A stretch of 63,791 bases of DNA from Clostridium sp. CAG:354_28_25 (GTDB lineage Bacteria > Bacillota > Clostridia > TANB77 > CAG-508), in NCBI GenBank assembly GCA_001915925.1, contig MNRL01000011.1, forward strand, positions 1 to 63,791. The letters run 5' to 3'. Below the pieces are notes generated by a model. It ran no database searches. It saw nothing but the letters and a program-made list of their open reading frames with translations, and was not told the origin of the DNA. Numbering within the stretch: the stretch's first letter is position 1; every line of letters begins with the position of its first letter. The translations under genes and the position numbers were made by a program. Positions 51,549 through 59,366 of this stretch are shown piece by piece.

Positions 51549-52130
51549 ATGGAGGAAATAGTATTTGTAACACATAATAAAGGAAAAATAGCATCTGCGC
51601 AAAAACAACTAGCAGGAGTAAATGTAAAAATATTTGAATACGAGTTAGATGAACCAAGAAGTGATGATATAAAATTTATTTCAAAAGCAAAAGTAGAAGA
51701 GGCGTATAAATTAGTAAAAAAGCCATGTATTTCTTTAGATTGTGGCTTCTGGATAGAAGAGTTAAATGGTTTCCCACGAGCATTTGTCAACTTTTCATTA
51801 GAAACATTAGGACTAGAAGGAATCTTAAAATTAATGGAAGGAAAAGAAAACAGAAACTGCAAGTTCACAGAATGTTTATCATGCTATGATGGAAAAGAAG
51901 TACATCAATTTATGGGAGAACACAAAGGGAAAATATCAAAAGAAATATTAGGGAATGATACAAACGAAAAATGGTCAGATTTATGGTATATCTATATACC
52001 TAGCGGATATGAAAAAACATTAGCACAAATGACAAAAGAAGAACGAGCTACAAGGAAAAAGTATGAAAGTAAAGATGCAATGAAAATATTCGCAAAGTGG
52101 TATTTAGAAAATAAAGCAAATTTATTATAG
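51549..52130 (+). CDS. Ham1/RdgB-like non-canonical purine NTP pyrophosphatase
   Basis: 193 aa. IVFVTHNKGKIASAQKQL (about 4-21) is the family start (T/N-x-N-x-x-K). SLDCGFWIEELNGFPRAFVNF (about 64-84) matches the DSGL.V..L.G.PG block with changes, and GLEGILKLMEGKENR corresponds to the catalytic region. It would hydrolyse ITP/XTP or similar. The canonical GYDP motif is not evident, so it is a divergent member. AAAGGAAT precedes the ATG. Confidence 0.78.
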   Translation: MEEIVFVTHNKGKIASAQKQLAGVNVKIFEYELDEPRSDDIKFISKAKVEEAYKLVKKPCISLDCGFWIEELNGFPRAFVNFSLETLGLEGILKLMEGKENRNCKFTECLSCYDGKEVHQFMGEHKGKISKEILGNDTNEKWSDLWYIYIPSGYEKTLAQMTKEERATRKKYESKDAMKIFAKWYLENKANLL

Positions 52131-52235
52131 AGTTTAAAATTTTGAATAGTTGGATATAAATATTTAGATAAAAAGTAGTAAAATAGAAGCTTTTATGATA
52201 TAGTTCTTTATAAAATAGGAGTAGCAAGTTTAATA

Positions 52236-52257
52236 TGTGAATATGAAACTATTCACA
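52236..52257. promoter_or_regulatory. Perfect inverted repeat upstream of the second Nudix gene
   Basis: TGTGAATA (52236-52243) and TATTCACA (52250-52257) are perfectly complementary with a 6-nt spacer. It lies 27 nt before the ATG at 52284, in a place suited to a repressor operator. The cognate regulator is unknown; the WYL regulator at 50079 is the nearest candidate. Confidence 0.45.
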
Positions 52258-52283
52258 CATACTGGCGAATAAAGGAGTATATT

Positions 52284-52736
52284 ATGAGAGCTAATTTTTT
52301 TGGAAGTACAGCATGTTATTTAAAGAAAGACAACAAAATATTATATATAAAATTTAATAAGAAATGGGGACAAGTATATGCTCCAATAGGTGGCAAAATA
52401 GAAGCAGGAGAAACACCTACAGAATGTTTATTAAGAGAATTTAAAGAAGAAACAGGTCTAGAATTAAAAGATCCAAAACTTAAGGGGATCTCATTTTGGA
52501 AAGATAGCACAGAGGGTATAATATTTATATATACTGCCGAAAATGTTGATGGAAATCTACAAGAATCTGAAGAAGGAAGATTAGAATGGATAGATATTAG
52601 AGAGTTAGACAATATAAAACAATTTGATATGAACAGTAAATTTACTAAATATATATTTGAAGAAGGCATGTTTGAAGGAAAATTTATTTTAGATGAAAAT
52701 GCTAAAGTACTTGATTATAAAATAAGGAAGATTTAG
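52284..52736 (+). CDS. Nudix hydrolase, 8-oxo-dGTPase-like
   Basis: 150 aa. The Nudix box begins GGKIEAGETPTECLLREFKE (about 38-57) and continues ETGLEL. The CYLKKDNKILYIKFNKKWGQVYAPIGGK lead and the WIDIRELD segment resemble MutT/NUDT1-type 8-oxo-(d)GTP diphosphatases. AAAGGAG precedes the ATG. It is 17 nt before the HAD gene, so they are likely co-transcribed. Confidence 0.88.
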   Translation: MRANFFGSTACYLKKDNKILYIKFNKKWGQVYAPIGGKIEAGETPTECLLREFKEETGLELKDPKLKGISFWKDSTEGIIFIYTAENVDGNLQESEEGRLEWIDIRELDNIKQFDMNSKFTKYIFEEGMFEGKFILDENAKVLDYKIRKI

Positions 52737-52753
52737 AAAGAAAGGATTAATGC

Positions 52754-53392
52754 ATGATTAAAAATATAATATTTGATTTAGGAAATGTAATATTACAATG
52801 TTCAACAATAGAAGTAATGTATAATTTTACAGCCAGTGAAGAAATGGCTAAAAATTTGATAACATATATATTCAAATCAGAAGAATGGAAATTACTAGAT
52901 TTAGGAAATATAAGTAAAGAAGAAGCTATATCAAGAATACAAGAAAGGGTATCAGACGAATATAAACCTTTAATAAAAGAAGTTATGGATAACAGAGCAA
53001 AATATTTAAAGTTGAATGAAGGTACAATAGAAATTGCAAAACAATTAAAAGATATTGAATATAAAATTTATGTGTTGTCAAATATGGCGATATTTACATA
53101 TGAATATTTTAAAGATAACGAATTTTTCAAGTTATGTGACGGAATAGTAATTTCAGCATATGAGCACATTAAGAAACCAGATGAAGAAATTTTTAAAAGA
53201 TTATTAAATAGATATAAGCTAGTTCCGGAAGAATGTTTATTTATAGATGATGACGATACAGGAAGAAGTTTTGAGACAGCAAATGCGTTAGGTATAAATG
53301 GAAGAAGAGTACTTCCAAATGATAGTGAAGATGTTCTAAAATTATTAGAAGAATATAATATAAAATTACAAGGAAAAATGGAGGAAATATAG
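52754..53392 (+). CDS. HAD-IA family hydrolase
   Basis: 212 aa. Motif I is IIFDLGNVIL (5-14), where the second Asp is replaced by Gly-Asn as in the DxG/N-V subfamily of alpha-haloacid-type HADs. Motif II is VLSNMA (about 97-102), the lysine is in EHIKKPDEEIF and motif IV is LFIDDDDTGRSFETA. The substrate is unknown. AAAGGAT precedes the ATG. Its N-terminus is nearly the same as that of the gene remnant at 38528-38596. Confidence 0.85.
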   Translation: MIKNIIFDLGNVILQCSTIEVMYNFTASEEMAKNLITYIFKSEEWKLLDLGNISKEEAISRIQERVSDEYKPLIKEVMDNRAKYLKLNEGTIEIAKQLKDIEYKIYVLSNMAIFTYEYFKDNEFFKLCDGIVISAYEHIKKPDEEIFKRLLNRYKLVPEECLFIDDDDTGRSFETANALGINGRRVLPNDSEDVLKLLEEYNIKLQGKMEEI

Positions 53393-53418
53393 AACAAATA
53401 ATATAGGGGGAAAGAAAC

Positions 53419-54735
53419 ATGCTAATATTTGAAGAAATAGATGACAAATATTGCAATCAATATATAGAGATGGTACAAGAATGGAAAGCGAGCAATACAT
53501 CTTTAACACCAGATATTTTAGAAATACCTTGTAATAATGAAATAGAATATAGAAATATAGTTAGCATAGCAAAAAATGCAGCTATTGGAATACACGAAGA
53601 TAGAGACTGGTATGAAAAATGCAACTATTACTTAGTTGTAAATGATCAAGACAAATTAATTGGAATAACTGCAGTAAGAAGCAATTTAACACAATTAGGA
53701 AAAGATACATTAGGAAATATTGCATACGGAATACGTCCATCAGAAAGAAGAAAAGGATATGCAAAAGCTGTTGCAAATATGCTAGTAAATAAATGCAGAG
53801 AATTAGGAATGAATGAAATTGTTGCATGTCATTACATAGAAAATGATGCATCAAAAAGAGTTTTAGAGAGTGCAGGAGCAATTCCTACAGGAGTACTGAC
53901 ATCAGAATATTCTGGCAAAAAGATAAAACGTTATATAATAAGAACAAATACCAGTAGCGAAATAAACTTTACAATGGCAAAACAAGTTTTTAATGACTAC
54001 GTAAAGCAATTTGACAGAGAAGATGGAAGCATTTTATTAAAAATAACACATACTTATCATGTTGTAGATTTAAGTGAATATATAGCAAAAGAACAAGGAT
54101 TAGATGAAGAAAATATAACTTTAGCTAAATTAATAGCCTTATTGCATGATATAGGAAGATTTAAGCAAGTCACATTACTTAGAAATTTTTCTGATAAAGG
54201 ATTTGATCATGCAGATTATGGAGTGAAGATTCTGTTTGAAGAAAATTTAATAAGAAAATTTATTCAAACAAATAAATATGACGAGATAATAAAAAAAGCA
54301 ATATATACTCATAATAAATACAAAATAGAAGATGGATTAAATGAATTAGAAGAACTGCACTGTAAAATTATAAGAGATGCAGATAAATTAGATAATTTTA
54401 GAGTAAAAGAAGAAAATAAATTTGAAGATAGTTTTCCAGAAACTAAAGATGTAGCAGGGGAGCTTTCTAATTCTGCGATGTCTGATGTAGTATATAATGA
54501 CTTTTTAGCACATAAATGTATCAAACTAGAAGATAGAAAAAATTTAATAGATTATTGGGTATGTATACTTGCATTTATATTTGATTTATACTTTAAAAGC
54601 TCATTAAAATATATTAAAGACAAAAATTATATAGATATTTTAATTGATAAAATAGAATATAAAAATGAAGAAACAAAAGCAAGAATGGAAGATATAAGAA
54701 AATGTGCTAAAAAATATATAGAAGATAATATTTAA
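53419..54735 (+). CDS. GNAT acetyltransferase-HD domain fusion
   Basis: 438-aa two-domain enzyme. Residues about 1-175 are a GNAT fold with the acetyl-CoA loop IRPSERRKGYAKAVANML (about 98-115) and a NDASKRVLESAGAIPTG end. Residues about 190-430 form an HD phosphohydrolase domain: ITHTYHVVDLSEYIA with His211 or His214, LIALLHDIGRF with H243-D244, and KIIRDADKLDNF with the final Asp. I know of no characterised protein with this function; HD domains often act on nucleotides. AGGGGGAAAG precedes the ATG. Confidence 0.83.
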   Translation: MLIFEEIDDKYCNQYIEMVQEWKASNTSLTPDILEIPCNNEIEYRNIVSIAKNAAIGIHEDRDWYEKCNYYLVVNDQDKLIGITAVRSNLTQLGKDTLGNIAYGIRPSERRKGYAKAVANMLVNKCRELGMNEIVACHYIENDASKRVLESAGAIPTGVLTSEYSGKKIKRYIIRTNTSSEINFTMAKQVFNDYVKQFDREDGSILLKITHTYHVVDLSEYIAKEQGLDEENITLAKLIALLHDIGRFKQVTLLRNFSDKGFDHADYGVKILFEENLIRKFIQTNKYDEIIKKAIYTHNKYKIEDGLNELEELHCKIIRDADKLDNFRVKEENKFEDSFPETKDVAGELSNSAMSDVVYNDFLAHKCIKLEDRKNLIDYWVCILAFIFDLYFKSSLKYIKDKNYIDILIDKIEYKNEETKARMEDIRKCAKKYIEDNI

Positions 54736-54747
54736 GGAATGTAAAAT

Positions 54748-55173
54748 ATGATTAGGAAAAGTACTAATAACGATTTAGAAAAAATTATGCAAATATGGTT
54801 GGATACGAATATTTCGGTACATAATTATATTCCACAAGAATATTGGACTAGTAATGAAAAATATGTTAAAGAAGCAATACAGGAGGCAGAAGTATATGTA
54901 TATGAAGAAAATAAAGAAATAAAAGGTTTTATCGGAATAAATAAGGGACATATAGAGGGAATATTTGTAGAAGAAAAATATAGAAATCAAGGAATTGGAA
55001 AAGAATTACTATCTTATTGTAAAAACAAATATGATAAGCTAACCTTAGAAGTTTATAAGAAAAATACTAAAGCTATAAACTTTTATGAAAGAGAACAATT
55101 TAAGCCGATAAAAGAAGATGTTGATGAGGCAAATAATGAAGTAGAAATACTTATGGAATGGAAGAAAAATTAA
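54748..55173 (+). CDS. GNAT N-acetyltransferase, YjaB-like
   Basis: 141-aa acetyltransferase. MIRKSTNNDLEKIMQIWLDTNISVHNYIP is typical of the YjaB/RimI-like subgroup; the acetyl-CoA loop is VEEKYRNQGIGKELL (about 73-87), and LEVYKKNTKAINFYER is the closing motif. The substrate is unknown. It is 12 nt after the GNAT-HD gene and is likely in the same transcript. Confidence 0.87.
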   Translation: MIRKSTNNDLEKIMQIWLDTNISVHNYIPQEYWTSNEKYVKEAIQEAEVYVYEENKEIKGFIGINKGHIEGIFVEEKYRNQGIGKELLSYCKNKYDKLTLEVYKKNTKAINFYEREQFKPIKEDVDEANNEVEILMEWKKN

Positions 55174-55258
55174 AAGAGATTGTTTTGAGTTATTGCTATA
55201 TTTGAGAGATGGATCCTTTTGGGGATTATATATAATATAATAAATAAAGGAAGTTAAT

Positions 55259-55864
55259 ATGAAGATACGTTTAGAAGAAGAAAAAGACTATTTTATGAAT
55301 GAAAATTTAACACGAGAAGCTTTTTGGAATGTATATAGACCAGGTTGTTATGAACATTATATTCTTCATAAAATTAGAACAGATAAATGCTATGTAAAAG
55401 AATTAAGTTATGTAATGGAAGACAAGCAAAGACTAGTCGGAAGCATAGTTTATGCCAAAGGAAAAGTAAGAAATGAAAATGGAGAAAATGAGGTTTTATT
55501 GTTTGGACCAGTGAGTATACTTCCAGAATATCAAGGTGCAGGATATGGAAAGAAACTAATAAAATTTACTTTAAAAAAGGCAAAAGAATTAGGTTATCCA
55601 GCAGTAGTAATAACAGGAAAACCTGAATATTATGAAAAATTTGGATTTAAGCCTGCATCAAAATATAATATATTTTATGAAGGAATGGAAAATGAAGAAA
55701 ATCCATTTTTTATGGTAAAAGTTTTAGACAGACATAAAATGAAAGGTATATATGGAATATATACAGATCCAGAAGTATATATGGTAGACCAAGAAGAAGT
55801 AGAGCAATTTGATAAGAAATTTCCTAAAAAGAAAAAGGAAAAAAGAGAAGGACAATTGGAGTAA
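55259..55864 (+). CDS. GNAT N-acetyltransferase
   Basis: 201 aa. The acetyl-CoA loop is VSILPEYQGAGYGKKLIKF (about 85-103), preceded by VGSIVYAKGKV and followed by the GYPAVVITGKPEYYEKFGFKPA block characteristic of the YhbS/COG3153-like acetyltransferases. The C-terminus is an unusual basic tail (KKFPKKKKEKREGQ). The substrate is unknown. AAAGGAAG precedes the ATG. It is followed by a repeat cluster at 55865. Confidence 0.87.
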   Translation: MKIRLEEEKDYFMNENLTREAFWNVYRPGCYEHYILHKIRTDKCYVKELSYVMEDKQRLVGSIVYAKGKVRNENGENEVLLFGPVSILPEYQGAGYGKKLIKFTLKKAKELGYPAVVITGKPEYYEKFGFKPASKYNIFYEGMENEENPFFMVKVLDRHKMKGIYGIYTDPEVYMVDQEEVEQFDKKFPKKKKEKREGQLE

Positions 55865-55945
55865 TAGGGACTTGGGACGTTCTTCGGGATTTAGGGACGT
55901 TCCTTTTTTTCCTATTCGGGATTTAGGGACGTTCTTTAAATCCCG
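55865..55945. repeat. GGGACGTTCC-type repeat, three units in tandem
   Basis: Units carry AGGGACTTGGGACGTTC, GGGATTTAGGGACGTTCC and, at 55918-55944, a complete palindromic unit with ends GGGATTT and AAATCCC around AGGGACGTTCT. It begins directly after the stop of the acetyltransferase gene. It is the clearest copy for defining the consensus. Confidence 0.8.
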
Positions 55946-55992
55946 ATTTTGAAAATTAATGAAGGCGCTTAAATACCTATTTTAGAATTATG

Positions 55993-56032
55993 TTAAAAGC
56001 CATCAACGACATCTTGCATTCGTTGGTGGCTT
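55993..56032 (-). terminator. Terminator of the Nudix-kinase transcript
   Basis: AAGCCATCAACG and CGTTGGTGGCTT pair over 12 bp (one mismatch or wobble) around a 12-nt loop. On the minus strand it ends in TTTT. It is 13 nt after the stop of the APH-like gene. Confidence 0.7.
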
Positions 56033-56044
56033 AATACTTGGAAC

Positions 56045-56857
56045 TTATAAGGTTAAACGGTTCCAAAAATCCATATATATGTGTATGTCTTGCTTATGAT
56101 ATTTTAAACATCTAGCAATTCTACAATATAGAACAACAATTAACATAGCTTTAATCTTTTGATGAGGCTCAGAAAGTAAGCTATATATTTTATCAAGAGA
56201 AATATTTTTTACGACACTTGCATTACTAACGATGGCAAATAAAGTGTCGTATAAACTATCTCCAAGCACAGGCATTGGATCAATAACGCCAGCAAATTTA
56301 CCATTAACTTTTATAAAATTGTGAGTACCAAAATCCCCATGAATTAATTTTTTGTCAAATTTATAATTTTCTAATATTTTTACTTGCTCTAAAACAATAG
56401 AATTATCTGGAATATAAGTTGCTAAGTTTTTAGAAGAATCAGTTATTTCATCAATCAAAAACTCTGACCAACTTGCTTTTTCTTCATAGAGATAACCAAA
56501 ACCGTAATACTCAACAGTTTTATAATTTTTTGTAATATAAAGAATATTTTCTAAAAAATCATCAATATCATCAACTTGTTTCATAATATATCCGTGAATG
56601 AATTCATAAACAGCAAATCTATATGAAGGGTCAAAATAAATAATTTTTTGCATTTTAGGACTAGGATTTAAATTTAAAAATTTGATTTCTGCTTTTATGG
56701 CATAAGGCGTGCTTCTCTTAATCAAGTATTTGTTATTTAGTAGAATTACATGGCTTGAAACACCATCTGTAAAATATTTGTGGTTTTCATAAGGTATATT
56801 TAATAATTTTAAAACAAATTCAATTATATTTTTATCTATTTTATTATCAATAATCAT
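56045..56857 (-). CDS. Aminoglycoside phosphotransferase (APH)-family kinase-like protein
   Basis: 270 aa with the protein-kinase-like APH fold: the catalytic loop LIHGDFGTHNFI (about 176-187, Asp and Asn) and the metal-binding GVIDPMPVLGDSLYD segment (about 196-210). The N-terminal lobe has ILLNNKYLIKR, the likely ATP-anchoring lysine. The true substrate is unknown; many APH members act on small metabolites and are not resistance genes. The ATG follows AGAGGT and is 9 nt after the Nudix gene, so they form an operon. Confidence 0.82.
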   Translation of the reverse strand: MIIDNKIDKNIIEFVLKLLNIPYENHKYFTDGVSSHVILLNNKYLIKRSTPYAIKAEIKFLNLNPSPKMQKIIYFDPSYRFAVYEFIHGYIMKQVDDIDDFLENILYITKNYKTVEYYGFGYLYEEKASWSEFLIDEITDSSKNLATYIPDNSIVLEQVKILENYKFDKKLIHGDFGTHNFIKVNGKFAGVIDPMPVLGDSLYDTLFAIVSNASVVKNISLDKIYSLLSEPHQKIKAMLIVVLYCRIARCLKYHKQDIHIYMDFWNRLTL

Positions 56858-56866
56858 ACGTTACCT

Positions 56867-57289
56867 CTAGATATATTTTAAAAATTCTTCGGGATAGATA
56901 ATCTTTTTACCAGATTTAAAATCATCAATATCTACCCATACAGCATTATACTCATCAGCTTCATCATCAATTTCATATTCATCTTTGTAAGTATCCTCTG
57001 GAATTTCTATAGAATAAATAAATACGATTTCATGTCCTTTTTTTCCTTGATAGGTAAAAATATTCTCTGTTACGCCAAGAAGGTCATTTACTGTAATATC
57101 TGCGAGAATTTCTTCCTGAAATTCTCGTTTAATAGCATCTTTACTTGTTTCGCCAAATTCGATACCTCCACCTAAGGCACGGTAAAAGGTTTGTTTCTTT
57201 ACTTTGTCATATCCGATGCCGACTAAAATTTTGTTGCCTTTTTTTGCAATACCTAAAGCTATAGGTCTGATAGAATCAGGTTTAAACAT
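56867..57289 (-). CDS. Nudix hydrolase
   Basis: 140 aa from the ATG at 57289, preceded by AAAGGAG at a 10-nt distance; a GTG three codons earlier is too close to that site. The Nudix box begins GGGIEFGETSKDAIKREFQE (about 40-59) and continues EILADI, with the REFQEE core. The substrate is unknown. It is the third intact Nudix gene in the 48-57 kb region and is the first gene of the operon with the APH-like kinase. Confidence 0.87.
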   Translation of the reverse strand: MFKPDSIRPIALGIAKKGNKILVGIGYDKVKKQTFYRALGGGIEFGETSKDAIKREFQEEILADITVNDLLGVTENIFTYQGKKGHEIVFIYSIEIPEDTYKDEYEIDDEADEYNAVWVDIDDFKSGKKIIYPEEFLKYI

Positions 57290-57455
57290 TTTATACACTC
57301 TCCTTTGTTTTGGTAAGCAAGTGTTTATATTGTCTAAGTGCAGTTAAAGAATGCTAATTTTTGTGTAACTTATGAAGATGAATACTGCTTGCCAATTAAA
57401 TTATGTTATTAGTGTAGCATATAGAAATGTAGAGCACAAGAAAAATAAAAAAATA

Positions 57456-57483
57456 TTGAAATTAAACAATAGAATGATATAAT
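57456..57483 (+). promoter_or_regulatory. Predicted promoter of the DUF262 module
   Basis: A -35 TTGAAA (57456-57461) and a perfect -10 TATAAT (57478-57483) are spaced 16 nt apart. The transcript would begin near 57490, which rules out the ORF opening at 57486 and supports the GTG at 57552. The rest of the gap 57290-57455 is AT-rich, with no gene or tRNA visible. Confidence 0.6.
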
Positions 57484-57551
57484 GATTGTATGTAAAGAAA
57501 TATATATATGTATTAATGTATCAAATTTTATTGAGTATATGGAGGTCAAAA

Positions 57552-59366
57552 GTGAATAAAGAAGCGGGACTAAAATCAATATATGAATTACGAAATTATA
57601 AATTTGTTATAGAGAGTTATCAAAGAGGATACAGGTGGGACTCTAAACAGGTTACAGAACTATTAGAAGATTTGTTAGAATTCCAAAAAACAGGAAATAA
57701 TTTATATTGCTTACAACCAATTATAGTTAGAAAAGTTGATGAAAACAAATATGAATTAATAGATGGGCAACAAAGACTTACAACTATATATATATTACTT
57801 AAATTTTTAAAACAAGAAGAATATTTATATGAGATAGAGTACAAAAGACCTAATAGTAAAGAATTTTTAGAAAATATTGAAAGTGAAGAAAATATAAACA
57901 ACCTAGATTTTTATTTTATGAAAAATGCATATACAACAATAAAAAAATGGTTTCATGTAGTAAGTGAAAATGAACAGACGGGAAATTTAAAAGGAAGGTT
58001 TATATCATTACTTTTGGAAAATGATAAGAATGTAAGATTTATTTGGTATGAAGTAAAGGATAAAAATATTTCATCAGAAGAGATTTTTACAAGAATAAAT
58101 GTTGGTAAAATTCCATTAAATGATGCAGAGCTGATAAAAGCAAAATTACTTTATGATGTAAAATCAGAAAGAAAAGAAGAAAAGTATCTAAAACAAATAG
58201 AAATAGGAAACGAATGGGATAGAATAGAAAAAGATTTGCAGAATGATTCTTTTTGGAGATTTTTAGTAAATTATAAAAAAGAAAAATCAAATAGAATAGA
58301 ATATATATTTGACTATGTAGCAAAAGAAGCGGAAGAAAAAACAAAAAGTAAGAGTAATAAATCTAAAAATATAACTGAAAATGAAGAGCACTCTACTTTT
58401 GAAAAAATAAGTCAATTAATGCAAGAACAAATAGTAAATAAAGATAATTGGTATACAGAAGAAAAGGATTTTTGGGATAATAATGTAAAAAAATATTACT
58501 ATATTTTTAAAGATTGGTATAAAGATCCTGAAATATATAACTATATTGGTTTCCTAAACTTTTATAATAATAAAGAAGGTAATACGTATAGTCTCATTAA
58601 AGAATATGAAAAATGTACAGAAAAAACAAACTTTAAAGCATACGTTAAAAATTTAATAATAAAAGATGTTATAAATGATGTAGAAAATTTAGATGATTTA
58701 GATTATGAAGAAAATGGAGAGCAATTAAAAAAACTACTTATTTTATTTAATATTTTAACATTAAATAAAATGCAAGAAAAATTTCCATTTGAAAAATACA
58801 AGAAAGATGAGTGGTCACTTGAACATATTCATCCTAGAAATATTAAAAGTATGGGAAATGATAAAGAAAAATGGAAATCTTTGTGTGATGATGAAATAAT
58901 AACTATAAAAGATTTTATTGAATTATTTAAGAATAGAAATGATAAAGAAAAATTTGAATTATATAATAACATTTTAAGAAAAATGGAAGAACTAAGGCAA
59001 AATATAGAAAATAAAAAAGATGCAGTTATTTTAGAAGAATTCGAAGCAATTAAAGATTTATCAAAAAATGAATATGGGGAAGAATTTATGAATTCAATTG
59101 CAAATTTAACTTTATTAGATAAAGATACAAATAGTAAAATAGGAAATAATTTTTTTGATACAAAAAGAAGAGAATTAATTAATGCCGAAAAAACAGGTGT
59201 TTATATTCCTATATGTACAAAAAATGTATTTTTGAAGTTTTATAGTAAGAATCCAAATCATATTTATTTTTGGACAAAAGAAGATAGAGAAGATTATAAA
59301 AATGCATTAAAAGAAGAGTTACAAAAATTTGTTGAAAGTGAGAGTGAAAGTGAAAATAATGAATAA
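57552..59366 (+). CDS. GmrSD-type DUF262/DUF1524 (HNH) restriction-like protein
   Basis: 604 aa. The N-terminal DUF262 (GmrS/ParB-like) domain has YQRGYRW (23-29), the nucleotide-binding DGQQR (71-75) with LTTIYILL, and FTRINVGKIPLNDAELIKAKLL. The C-terminal DUF1524 domain carries the HNH-type EHIHP (His425, His427), NSIANLTLLDKDTNSKIGNN (about 514-533) and FDTKR. GmrSD proteins cleave modified phage DNA with NTP hydrolysis. The GTG at 57552 has GGAGG upstream. It overlaps the next gene by 8 nt. Confidence 0.87.
   Translation: MNKEAGLKSIYELRNYKFVIESYQRGYRWDSKQVTELLEDLLEFQKTGNNLYCLQPIIVRKVDENKYELIDGQQRLTTIYILLKFLKQEEYLYEIEYKRPNSKEFLENIESEENINNLDFYFMKNAYTTIKKWFHVVSENEQTGNLKGRFISLLLENDKNVRFIWYEVKDKNISSEEIFTRINVGKIPLNDAELIKAKLLYDVKSERKEEKYLKQIEIGNEWDRIEKDLQNDSFWRFLVNYKKEKSNRIEYIFDYVAKEAEEKTKSKSNKSKNITENEEHSTFEKISQLMQEQIVNKDNWYTEEKDFWDNNVKKYYYIFKDWYKDPEIYNYIGFLNFYNNKEGNTYSLIKEYEKCTEKTNFKAYVKNLIIKDVINDVENLDDLDYEENGEQLKKLLILFNILTLNKMQEKFPFEKYKKDEWSLEHIHPRNIKSMGNDKEKWKSLCDDEIITIKDFIELFKNRNDKEKFELYNNILRKMEELRQNIENKKDAVILEEFEAIKDLSKNEYGEEFMNSIANLTLLDKDTNSKIGNNFFDTKRRELINAEKTGVYIPICTKNVFLKFYSKNPNHIYFWTKEDREDYKNALKEELQKFVESESESENNE

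Noticed and set aside
56045..56857. Antibiotic resistance call for the APH-like kinase
   Set aside because: It has the fold motifs, but the family is broad, and the operon partner is a Nudix hydrolase. Resistance cannot be claimed from sequence.
57290..57551. Possible intact tRNA (left att site) before the DUF262 module
   Set aside because: I looked for a cloverleaf or a copy of the tRNA-fMet 3' sequence in this gap and elsewhere in the window and saw none.
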